Shown: positions 1 through 5,478 of the stretch, piece after piece | Layout of the letters: every line of letters starts with the position of its first letter | How positions within the stretch are numbered: position 1 is the stretch's first letter | NCBI GenBank assembly: GCA_036244975.1 | Contig: BTTE01000076.1 | Location: 1 to 10,638 of the forward strand | Source of the DNA: Sulfidibacterium sp036244975 | GTDB taxonomy: Bacteria > Bacteroidota > Bacteroidia > Bacteroidales > F082 | Direction of reading: 5' to 3' | DNA length: 10,638 bases | Notes under the pieces: model-generated | Database searches by the model: none | What the model was told of the DNA's origin: nothing | Seen by the model: only the letters and a program-made list of their open reading frames with translations | Position numbers and translations under genes: made by a program

Positions 1-64
1 AAGAAATAAAACCCAAAAATAGATTCCACAATTATATAAGGTGCGAGACCCGTTTGCCGGTTTA

Positions 65-121
65 GTTCAACATTCAGCACATATCACGGCTATCGCCTAA
101 TACGATGCTTAATTGTTGGGC
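65..121 (-). repeat. attC-like imperfect palindrome after the radical SAM gene
   Basis: Seen: in the direction of the upstream gene this 57-nt element begins GCCCAAC and ends GTTGAAC. These fit the integron attC core sites RYYYAAC and GTTRRRY. The ends pair through CAAC/GTTG. Inside, AATTAAGCA pairs with TGCTGAAT leaving one extra A unpaired, and the centre folds again around GGC-GATA-GCC with further mismatches. A long hairpin with bulged bases is typical of attC sites, and 57 nt is about the smallest size known for them. It lies 11 nt beyond the stop of the radical SAM gene. Bases 89-114 recur at 2390-2415 with 24 of 26 identical. Inference: an attC recombination site. A rho-independent terminator without a clean T-run, or a REP-like repeat, would also fit. 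Confidence 0.45.
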
Positions 122-132
122 ACAGGTTGTTT

Positions 133-1545
133 TTATGACGGACTTACTAAACGAAAGCCTTTAATACCTTTTATCTCCATTTTCCCTTGCTTAGTAAAAG
201 AATTTACTATTTCTTTCGTTAATAAATTATCATAATATTCCATTAAATACATTATTAAATTGTCTTTGTATAAAGAGCAATAATTCATATTCTTTTCATT
301 AAAAAATTTATCTCGTAATCTTCTATTCACGCAACCACCACCACAAATTGGAAGAATTGAGCAATCAATACAGTCTTTATCCAAATATGGATTAGTTCCT
401 ACATCATACATTGAAATCAATTCCCGATTTGTTATAAAGTCATCTTCAAAAATATTGCCTACAACATATTCTTTTTTACCAACATCTTCCCAACATTTAT
501 ATAACTCTCCTTTTGTTCCAATTACAAAACTATTAATAGAGTTTGCAGAACAAACGTTTTCAAGATTACTATCAGGATAAATATGCTCACCTGGTGCTTC
601 GTTATTATTTTTAAATAAATTAATCGTGAAATCTGCCCATTCATTTGAGGATAAATTACAGTTCAAACCACAAGTATTATCATTAAAAGTCTCGACGCGA
701 CCAGCGTACACAAACACTTTTTTATTTTTAAATGATTGCAATAATTCTTTTCTTAATTCAAGATATTCTGAATAATTGGACTTATCAATATTAACTCTTA
801 TATCACAACTCCCTTCATATGATGAATTCATCAAATCTTGAATGTTCTTAATGATTTTTTTATAAGTTGGCTTTCCACTCAATAAAAATCTACGCCTATC
901 GTGAACGTCTTTTTTACCGTCAATTGTTACTTGTACACTTTTTATTTTCAGGTCATTTAACAGGTTAATTTTATTCTTGTTAAGAAGATACCCATTTGTA
1001 ATGATACTTGCTTCTTTGAATTTTATATCAAGTAATTTTATTTTGTTAGTTATATTTCTTATAACATCAAAAACTAATGTTGGTTCACCTCCGTACCACG
1101 TTATGGACAAATCTTTCGCTTTATCAAATCTCTTTATAAATTTTAGTATTTGTTCAATTACTATATTATCCATTTTATTGTAGTCGTTCTGACTATTTTC
1201 AAAACAATAGGAACAAGCAAAATTACAACCCAATGTTGGACAAATTGTTAAAGCTAAATTGCTAACATCATAACTCAATTTATTCCGATTGTGCTGTTTT
1301 CCTAAAAGAGTTAGTTTATCATCATTTTTCTTTACCAGTATTAGGTTTTCTAATAATATTTTAGCTATTGATTGATTTATTAATGACAATTGATTTTTCT
1401 TTATTTCTTTGCCTTGAAAAGACGCCAATAATTTGTAATTAAATTCATCTAATTCAAATAATTTGTTAGATAATGAATTGTAAAGAAAAAAACTGTATTT
1501 CTTGTCTTTAAATATAGAATTGTATTTACTCCAATAATATTTCAT
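133..1545 (-). CDS. Radical SAM/SPASM peptide maturase (RiPP-modifying enzyme)
   Basis: This is a predicted cytosolic iron-sulfur enzyme that uses S-adenosylmethionine to modify the peptide encoded just upstream. With the start used here (470 aa), the radical SAM cluster motif CNFACSYC is at about residues 107-114 and the SAM-contacting GGEP at 152-155. The C-terminal SPASM domain has all seven cysteines in canonical spacing: C332, GELYKC ending at 351, C392-x2-C395-x5-C401-x3-C405, then C423. These should hold two auxiliary 4Fe-4S clusters. An N-terminal region of about 100 residues may be the peptide-recognition (RRE-like) part, but I cannot confirm that. The frame opens five codons earlier with a TTG inside an RNA hairpin, so I prefer the ATG at 1543-1545. 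It follows the precursor gene by 51 nt. Family members make thioether or C-C crosslinks or epimerise residues; the chemistry here cannot be read from sequence. The gene is clearly more AT-rich than the core genes on the right. Confidence 0.9.
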   Translation of the reverse strand: MKYYWSKYNSIFKDKKYSFFLYNSLSNKLFELDEFNYKLLASFQGKEIKKNQLSLINQSIAKILLENLILVKKNDDKLTLLGKQHNRNKLSYDVSNLALTICPTLGCNFACSYCFENSQNDYNKMDNIVIEQILKFIKRFDKAKDLSITWYGGEPTLVFDVIRNITNKIKLLDIKFKEASIITNGYLLNKNKINLLNDLKIKSVQVTIDGKKDVHDRRRFLLSGKPTYKKIIKNIQDLMNSSYEGSCDIRVNIDKSNYSEYLELRKELLQSFKNKKVFVYAGRVETFNDNTCGLNCNLSSNEWADFTINLFKNNNEAPGEHIYPDSNLENVCSANSINSFVIGTKGELYKCWEDVGKKEYVVGNIFEDDFITNRELISMYDVGTNPYLDKDCIDCSILPICGGGCVNRRLRDKFFNEKNMNYCSLYKDNLIMYLMEYYDNLLTKEIVNSFTKQGKMEIKGIKGFRLVSPS

Positions 1546-1557
1546 AAAACATAATAA

Positions 1558-1585
1558 CAACGGATTATTAGTTTATAACCCGTTG
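1558..1585 (-). promoter_or_regulatory. Hairpin between RiPP precursor and maturase genes
   Basis: CAACGG at 1558-1563 pairs with CCGTTG at 1580-1585. Inside this, after one mismatch, TTAT at 1565-1568 pairs with ATAA at 1575-1578, leaving a six-base loop. It sits in the 51-nt gap between precursor stop and maturase ATG. No solid T-run follows on the minus strand, so it is more likely a partial terminator or a 3'-end stabiliser that raises precursor mRNA over maturase mRNA. It also covers the TTG that opens the maturase frame, which argues against that codon as the start. Confidence 0.45.
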
Positions 1586-1596
1586 CTTTTAAAAAA

Positions 1597-1857
1597 TTAA
1601 TTAGAACTAATTGGGGCACATTTTGTATGGCAAGGACCACCTTTTTGCCACGTGTTAGCGAGATTATCAATTGCTGACAATTGGTCATCTACAAGAGATT
1701 CAGATAATGCTTCAAAAGATGATTTTGAAACATTATACCCTTCTTGTTTGCAAAGTTCCAATCTTTCTTCAATGCTATTTGAAGTTAAAATTGTGTTCCT
1801 AAATGAATAATCTGTTTTCATTCTTTCAATTAAAGTGTTTACTTGAATTTCTGTCAT
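1597..1857 (-). CDS. Nif11-leader RiPP precursor peptide
   Basis: This 86-aa peptide fits the Nif11-like leader family (PF07862/TIGR03798). Residues 1-65 give the family pattern: the MTEIQVNTLIERMKTD opening, a middle stretch ending KQEGYNVS, then FEALSESLVDDQLSAI. Leaders of this family are recognised by maturases and removed at a double glycine. Here GG is at 73-74, which would release PCHTKCAPISSN, a 12-residue core with cysteines at 76 and 80 (C-x3-C). The GG lies about 10 residues further from the helical leader than in the classical ...AVAGG arrangement, so the cleavage point is less certain. It starts at an ATG and precedes a radical SAM/SPASM gene, the usual order for such pathways. 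No transporter-protease gene is visible. The modification is unknown; a Cys-based thioether or a ring on other side chains are candidates. Confidence 0.82.
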   Translation of the reverse strand: MTEIQVNTLIERMKTDYSFRNTILTSNSIEERLELCKQEGYNVSKSSFEALSESLVDDQLSAIDNLANTWQKGGPCHTKCAPISSN

Positions 1858-1932
1858 AATTTTTAAATTTAATTGTTAATAAATACTCTACTGTTTTGTT
1901 TTTACTTGTGCATAACTTATCTATATCACCTC

Positions 1933-1964
1933 CAAACATACAATTTATTCTAAAGCGTAGCAGA
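1933..1964 (-). promoter_or_regulatory. Putative Bacteroidota promoter of the RiPP operon
   Basis: Read on the minus strand, TATGTTTG at 1940-1933 matches the -7 consensus TAnnTTTG. TCTG at 1964-1961 lies exactly 20 nt upstream and matches three of four bases of the -33 TTTG. The predicted transcript would start near 1926-1928, giving a leader of about 70 nt before the precursor ATG. Confidence 0.5.
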
Positions 1965-2171
1965 GAAACAGCATGTTTTATGGAAGTTGCCATTCTGTTC
2001 TTCGTTTGCCATTTTTTGTTTTTCAGTAAAAGGGGACCGGTATATTTTAGTTCCGGTTAATTTCATTTTAGTTTTCAGCTTATAAAGGTAAGAAAATAAT
2101 CTAAAAAACAAAAACCGCTTTTGGCGATTTCAAATCACCATTTTCAAAAACATTCGATTGGCACGTGTCCC
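1965..2171. other. AT-rich intergenic stretch without a gene
   Basis: I see no credible ORF here. The only structure noted is a short inverted repeat, ACCGG at 2036-2040 and CCGGT at 2053-2057, enclosing a 12-base AT-rich loop. Together with the repeats and palindrome that follow, it fills the 580-nt gap between the RiPP precursor and the next gene. Confidence 0.5.
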
Positions 2172-2255
2172 GTCTCTCGGCTCTCGTCTCTCGTCTCTCG
2201 TCTGAGCCGAGACAGGTGAGCCGGGACAGGTGAGCGCCGGGACAGGTCTGACGAG
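2172..2255. repeat. Back-to-back 7-bp and 14-bp tandem repeats
   Basis: The left part has heptamers GTCTCTC, GGCTCTC, GTCTCTC, GTCTCTC (2172-2199) followed by GTCTGAG. The right part has 14-bp units CCGAGACAGGTGAG (2207-2220) and CCGGGACAGGTGAG (2221-2234), then a partial third copy (2237-2247). The pyrimidine-rich half and purine-rich half are roughly complementary (GTCTCTCGGCTC against GAGCCGAGAC), so the block could fold into a large hairpin. It is GC-rich within an AT-rich region. Such microsatellites expand and contract; no function can be read from it. Confidence 0.7.
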
Positions 2256-2379
2256 AAATTCGAATGAGCCTGAGTTTAACAAGCTACAGAGCAGCCGATA
2301 TTAGCGGCACAAATACACCGGAATAAGTGGCCTAAGTTCGAGCGGTTTATCCACGACCGTAAGAAAGCAATACAGCCTT

Positions 2380-2424
2380 GCCTCAGTTAGCTATCGCCTG
2401 ATACGATACTTAATTACTGTGAGC
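2380..2424 (-). repeat. Second attC-like palindrome, after the pRiA4b-like gene
   Basis: In gene direction the element folds as TATCG, a seven-base loop, then CGATA. The stem continues outward through AG/CT with one bulged base and through CAGT/ACTG with unpaired bases. It lies 14 nt beyond the stop of the pRiA4b-like gene, and bases 2390-2415 match 89-114 with two differences, both transitions. Unlike the copy at 65-121 it lacks a clear GTT/AAC core at its ends, so it may be degenerate or a different class of repeat. It could also help terminate transcription. Confidence 0.4.
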
Positions 2425-2438
2425 AGTTTTTTATTGAT

Positions 2439-3020
2439 TCAAAAAAATTCAAAGCATCCGAAATCTGTAGTTCTTAACATTTTATTGATTTTATCTTTGT
2501 CAAAATATTTGGGGTCAAAATCTTCGCCTAACCATTCTGAATACTCTTCATATTCTTCGTGGTCCGGTTGTTTTACAATTTCCAGTAAATCTGAATAGCC
2601 CCAGACTCCGCCACAATCTTCCGGAGGGCAGTTATTCTTTCCGGTCAGGCAAACAGGATACTTCTTTTCCTCATCAATTGGCAGTATCTTTTCTAAAATA
2701 ATCTCATGTTCCCAACTATCACCAAAGTCGTATTCATAAACAATTTTTTCTTTTTCCTTTTTTAACAAGTCCGATATTTTTATTTCTTTGTAATCTACAT
2801 TGTTCAATTCTTCCCAGGTATAATCATCCGGCATTCTTCTGGCATAAAAAGTCCGGTTTTTAATAAACTGATGCAAATGCGAATTTGTCCATCCCATCGT
2901 TGTTTGAATCACCTTATGAAAATCTGACAGCAACAAGTCTGATGGAACCAATATTCGCCTCCAAATCTTAGGTCTGGATCCTTTTAAGGCAATCTGAATC
3001 TGATATATTTTCTTTTTCAT
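2439..3020 (-). CDS. pRiA4b ORF-3-like protein (PF07929 family)
   Basis: This 193-aa protein carries the landmarks of the plasmid pRiA4b ORF-3-like family in order: IWRRILVP at 19-26, MGWTNSHLHQF at 42-52, YEYDFGDSWEHEI at 95-107 and CPPEDCGGVWGY at 131-142. The acidic tail (about 152-175) is usual in the family. The biochemical role is not established; members are common on plasmids, integron cassettes and other accessory DNA. No signal peptide or membrane segment is seen, so it should be cytosolic. The ATG start at 3018-3020 lies only about 10 nt from a strong promoter -7 element, so the transcript is nearly leaderless. It stands alone, with 300 nt to the toxin gene upstream and a palindrome just after its stop. 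Confidence 0.88.
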   Translation of the reverse strand: MKKKIYQIQIALKGSRPKIWRRILVPSDLLLSDFHKVIQTTMGWTNSHLHQFIKNRTFYARRMPDDYTWEELNNVDYKEIKISDLLKKEKEKIVYEYDFGDSWEHEIILEKILPIDEEKKYPVCLTGKNNCPPEDCGGVWGYSDLLEIVKQPDHEEYEEYSEWLGEDFDPKYFDKDKINKMLRTTDFGCFEFF

Positions 3021-3030
3021 ATTTTTTTTT

Positions 3031-3062
3031 CAAATATAACTAACATTGACTTAATAGACAAA
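3031..3062 (-). promoter_or_regulatory. Promoter of the pRiA4b-like gene
   Basis: On the minus strand TTTG (3062-3059) is followed after exactly 20 nt by TATATTTG (3038-3031), a full match to the Bacteroidota -33/-7 consensus. The last base of the -7 element is 10 nt from the ATG, and the gap is almost all A. Transcription should start only a few bases before the start codon, so no Shine-Dalgarno site is available. Confidence 0.65.
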
Positions 3063-3267
3063 AAGGAGGCTGAAATCCTTCAAAACTGTTGTTGTTATTG
3101 GCTTTGCAACGAATCAAAGGTCATGAATAAAAAAAATGCTTTTGTTGTGGTAGCACAATTCTCAGGAAAATGGTATCTGCAACGGTAAACAGAAGTATAA
3201 ATGCTATGCACCGTAGCCGATTATTAGCCGTATTTTCTTAACATTTCCAATGGTTCACACAAATTTT
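3063..3267. other. Intergenic region without a supported gene
   Basis: It contains small inverted repeats: AAGGA/TCCTT at 3063-3067 and 3076-3080, and CTTTG/CAAAG at 3102-3106 and 3115-3119. A stretch at 3213-3226 (AGCCGATTATTAGC) resembles AGCCGATATTAGC at 2293-2305, in the corresponding spot downstream of the next gene. That may be a remnant of a shared cassette-end sequence. The only small ORF, 21 codons on the plus strand from 3123, is unconvincing. Confidence 0.4.
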
Positions 3268-3313
3268 CATAACGAAGAACGAACCAGGCTATGGTGTATG
3301 AAGTACTGTTATG
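3268..3313 (-). repeat. Possible third, divergent attC-like element after the toxin gene
   Basis: CATAAC at 3268-3273 and GTTATG at 3308-3313 are exactly complementary, with the AAC/GTT triplets that attC sites need, and enclose 34 nt. The inside holds GGCTAT and TATGAAGTACT, loosely like the matching segments of the elements at 65-121 and 2380-2424. It ends 9 nt past the toxin stop. The internal stem is poor, so this is suggestive only. Confidence 0.25.
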
Positions 3314-3322
3314 CTGCATAAT

Positions 3323-3583
3323 TTATTTGTCATAGTGATATCTGCAACTATATATCAATATTTCCTGGTCAAAAACCTGGTAAATAAGTCTGTGTTCTCT
3401 ATCAATTCGTCTTGACCAAAAAGCAGATAAATCATATTTCAATGGTTCGGGATTACCGATTCCATGAAAAGGAGTCCGTTGAATGTCTTTAATCAGTTGG
3501 TTTATTCTTTGCAATATCTTTCTGTCATCTTTTTGCCAGGAGATATAATCTTCCCAGGAGTTTTTTGAAAAGGTAATTCTCAT
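3323..3583 (-). CDS. yoeB: YoeB/Txe family ribosome-dependent mRNA interferase toxin
   Basis: At 86 aa it is near the length of E. coli YoeB and aligns along its full length, including SWEDYISWQ near the N-terminus, RTPFHGIGNPEPLKY at 36-50, FWSRRIDREHRL at 55-66 and the terminal CRYHYDK. The residues that carry catalysis in YoeB are kept at the same numbers: E46, R65 and H83. The family cleaves mRNA in the ribosomal A site during translation and is held inactive by its YefM partner. The start ATG overlaps the antitoxin stop by 4 nt (ATGA), the usual translational coupling. Nothing suggests inactivation. Confidence 0.95.
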   Translation of the reverse strand: MRITFSKNSWEDYISWQKDDRKILQRINQLIKDIQRTPFHGIGNPEPLKYDLSAFWSRRIDREHRLIYQVFDQEILIYSCRYHYDK

Positions 3584-3837
3584 AAATCTTCAATTAAATC
3601 ATGGTTAACTGTTTCTCCCTTTTTCATTTGACGAATTGACTCATAAAGCCTGTCCGCATTTGCCTTAGAACTCAATAAATGAACTGTTTCCATAATCGAA
3701 TTGTATTCGTCAAGCGAGATCATAACAGTTCCTTTTCCGGATTTTCTTTTTATTATCAACGTTTCATGATTGTTTTCAACGTTGTCTAAGAACCTTTTTA
3801 GTTCTGTCCTGAATTCTGTAAAATTTGCTGCAATCAT
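3580..3837 (-). CDS. yefM: YefM/Phd family antitoxin
   Basis: This 85-aa protein resembles YefM: an N-terminal DNA-binding half beginning MIAANFTEFRTELKRFLD, the central segment VMISLDEYNSIMETVHLL at about 39-56, and a C-terminal toxin-wrapping tail ending NHDLIEDL. It should neutralise the toxin and repress its own operon together with it. The frame can be extended upstream to a TTG at 3868-3870, but that codon lies inside the predicted -7 box and would not be transcribed, so the ATG at 3835-3837 is the start. Repeats next to the promoter are plausible operator sites. TA pairs of this type are frequent in mobile islands and integron arrays. Confidence 0.93.
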   Translation of the reverse strand: MIAANFTEFRTELKRFLDNVENNHETLIIKRKSGKGTVMISLDEYNSIMETVHLLSSKANADRLYESIRQMKKGETVNHDLIEDL

Positions 3838-3849
3838 TGTGTCGTATTT

Positions 3850-3899
3850 TAAGTATTTATTTGAGTACAAAAATAAGTACTTTATTTGATTTTTGCAAA
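3850..3899 (-). promoter_or_regulatory. Promoter and likely autoregulatory operator of yefM-yoeB
   Basis: On the minus strand TTTG (3899-3896) and TATTTTTG (3875-3868) are separated by exactly 20 nt, a full match to the Bacteroidota promoter. Overlapping it, the plus strand has a direct repeat, TAAGTATTTATTTGA (3850-3864) and TAAGTACTTTATTTGA (3874-3889), differing by one extra base. The palindrome GTAC-AAAAATAA-GTAC (3865-3880) lies over the -7 element. YefM-YoeB complexes bind such promoter-overlapping sites, so repression here is a reasonable inference. The leader would be about 25 nt. Confidence 0.6.
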
Positions 3900-4172
3900 T
3901 ATTTTAATAAAATAAATTAGGCTGCCGGTTTTCATTATCAGCATAATGGCAGTCCGTCTAAAAACCACCGTTTATTTTACTAATATTAGTTTTAGTCCTG
4001 AGTCTCGACCAAATGTAAGCCTTTTTACGGAAGGCTTGAAAAACCCGCAGGTAATTTTCTCCAAAGTCGGGATAGCTTAAATTGGCTTGTTTTGCGTAAT
4101 AAAAGGGCTATCAGAATAAAAATTATCTTCCTCTTCCGGCGCGCATTTGCAATGCGTGCACTCACTCCCTAT
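3900..4172. other. Boundary between accessory block and core genome; no gene
   Basis: No credible ORF is seen. There are four inverted repeats: CTGC (3922-3925)/GCAG (3949-3952) around CATTAT/ATAATG; the perfect palindrome ACTAATATTAGT (3979-3990); AAGCCTT/AAGGCTT (4017-4023, 4031-4037); and a 9-bp stem GCGCGCATT/AATGCGTGC with a three-base loop (4139-4159), 14 nt past the stop of the DUF4831 gene. The last may help terminate that gene, but no T-run follows. Composition shifts here from AT-rich on the left to moderate GC on the right, so the edge of the accessory DNA should lie within this stretch. Confidence 0.4.
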
Positions 4173-5345
4173 TTACTGCTTATCAATCTCCATCAGCGCA
4201 CCGGTTTTCGGGCTGAGGCGAAGACGGGTATTTTTCCTGACCGGAACGGTGGTAACCACGCCGAGCTGCGGTACCTCAAAAGTATCGGAATAAAACGGGT
4301 TGCTCCCACTGCCGACCGAAATGACGACTTTCACCGGAATCCGGTAAAACAGGTTATTCGGGCCGGCAGTTTTTTTCCCGGCAACCTTCGTCATCGGATT
4401 AACAATCCGGACTTTGATATTCAGCACATGTGTATTCCCATCCTTGTCGGCAAATTGCAACAACTTCCCCGACAAGGCATTTTTTTCAGGATCAAAAACA
4501 AAGGAGCGTACCACCATCTGCCGGTATTCACGCCCCAGAAACAGCACCATATATTCATGTGCAAGCTTTTGCAATTCCACGTCCATATAGCGGATACCTT
4601 CTCCGTAATTCACTTCCTGGTAGCCGGTAAGCAGGTTAAAGCGACTAACACGGATATTCTTTATCTGTTTAGCGGCATCGTTTGCACGCTCTTCTTCTGT
4701 GAGATTCACCCAACCGGTTTTATACAAAAACCGTTTAATCGTTACCGTGTCAATGGTTATCTTTCTGACAATGGTATCTACTTTTTGGGCGCGTGTGTAA
4801 CCGGCCTGCATGTCGAAGCCTTTCCGGTAATCCGAAAAAACGTACATCTGACTGGAACTTCCGGGAGAAGCTGCTGATGCCCGGGCATTTTTTTGTCCGG
4901 ATTGCCGGGCAGATCCGAAACCCACAAGAACCCCTTCATCATTCAGCCGAAGGGTAAACCTCCGTATTTCTTTGGAAGAGCGGTTTTCCGGAAAACGGAC
5001 ATAAAATACCTGCGCCGGGTCGGCTACGGTTACCGGTTGCACCTTGACCGACAACAGCCGGTAATAAACTTTTTTGACCTTCATATAATCGGTAGTTCCG
5101 AGATATTGGGTGGCATAAGCGGCAAACGGTCCGGGGATTTCATTCACCTGTTCCATGACCAGCCTGACCTTGAAGATGGTTTTGGGCAGTGCATAGTAAA
5201 CGCCTCCTGCCGGCGTGGGCACCATCTGTTTTCCGGAGGCCTTCGTTACCTGAAACTGGTATTGTGATTGTGCTCCCGCCTGCATAAAAAACAGAAGGAA
5301 AGGAAACAACAGTAACAACCGCAAACTTTGGGTTCGTGTATTCAT
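4173..5345 (-). CDS. DUF4831 family exported protein
   Basis: A 390-aa protein of a Bacteroidota family with no assigned function. Residues 1-25 are a signal peptide: basic start, hydrophobic core of about 12 residues, then AGA followed by Q26, a standard signal peptidase I site. There is no lipobox cysteine, so a periplasmic or surface location is likely. The domain begins with the stretch from YQFQVTKASGK to GGVYYALPKT and includes FRVRF-like and VYYRL segments suggestive of beta-rich folding, with the phrase PGPFAAYATQYLG (about 72-84) typical of the family. It is a single gene with its own -7 element just after the glnN terminator. I know no partner or substrate. The ATG at 5343-5345 gives a well-formed signal peptide and is the natural start. 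Confidence 0.8.
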   Translation of the reverse strand: MNTRTQSLRLLLLFPFLLFFMQAGAQSQYQFQVTKASGKQMVPTPAGGVYYALPKTIFKVRLVMEQVNEIPGPFAAYATQYLGTTDYMKVKKVYYRLLSVKVQPVTVADPAQVFYVRFPENRSSKEIRRFTLRLNDEGVLVGFGSARQSGQKNARASAASPGSSSQMYVFSDYRKGFDMQAGYTRAQKVDTIVRKITIDTVTIKRFLYKTGWVNLTEEERANDAAKQIKNIRVSRFNLLTGYQEVNYGEGIRYMDVELQKLAHEYMVLFLGREYRQMVVRSFVFDPEKNALSGKLLQFADKDGNTHVLNIKVRIVNPMTKVAGKKTAGPNNLFYRIPVKVVISVGSGSNPFYSDTFEVPQLGVVTTVPVRKNTRLRLSPKTGALMEIDKQ

Positions 5346-5371
5346 AACCGTACTTGTTCTTTGTTAACGGA

Positions 5372-5379
5372 CAAAGTTA
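5372..5379 (-). promoter_or_regulatory. -7 promoter element of the DUF4831 gene
   Basis: TAACTTTG on the minus strand is a full match to TAnnTTTG, 26 nt before the ATG and directly after the T-run of the glnN terminator. No good -33 TTTG is found 19-21 nt upstream; that position falls in the terminator loop. The promoter may be weak or need an activator. Confidence 0.5.
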
Positions 5380-5380
5380 C

Positions 5381-5417
5381 AAAAAATAATCCCCGGAGTG
5401 GAATCCGGGGATTATTT
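5381..5417 (-). terminator. Intrinsic terminator of the gmhA-glnN gene set
   Basis: A perfect 13-bp stem (5384-5396 with 5405-5417) with core CCCCGG/CCGGGG and an eight-base loop AGTGGAAT. On the minus strand the stem runs out into TTATTTTTTG, the expected U-tract. It lies 61 nt past the glnN stop. The flanks are AT pairs, so it might also stop transcription from the other strand. Confidence 0.9.
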
Positions 5418-5478
5418 AACGGTAATACTTTACACGCAGAGTATAAACAACTTCAAGTGCAGGCGACTGAAACGGGTA

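Noticed and set aside
1546..1560. TTG start for the radical SAM gene
   Set aside because: It lies in the hairpin after the precursor gene; the ATG five codons later is a better start.
2172..2255. CRISPR array
   Set aside because: The units are contiguous 7- and 14-bp repeats with no unique spacers, and no cas genes are present.
3123..3188. 21-codon plus-strand ORF (MNKKNAFVVVAQFSGKWYLQR)
   Set aside because: Very short, runs against all neighbours, and I see no promoter or family for it.
3838..3870. TTG start for the antitoxin
   Set aside because: The codon is part of the predicted -7 promoter element, so it should not be in the mRNA; the ATG at 3835-3837 matches family length.
3922..3952. 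Fourth attC-like site upstream of the toxin-antitoxin promoter
   Set aside because: It forms a bulged hairpin but has no AAC/GTT core sites and does not resemble the other palindromes.
4017..4037. Stem-loop AAGCCTT/AAGGCTT as a terminator
   Set aside because: No T-run follows on either strand, so there is no good case for intrinsic termination.
4092..4877. 261-codon open frame on the plus strand
   Set aside because: It is antisense to the DUF4831 gene, has no family resemblance or promoter, and the minus-strand gene has a signal peptide and known family.
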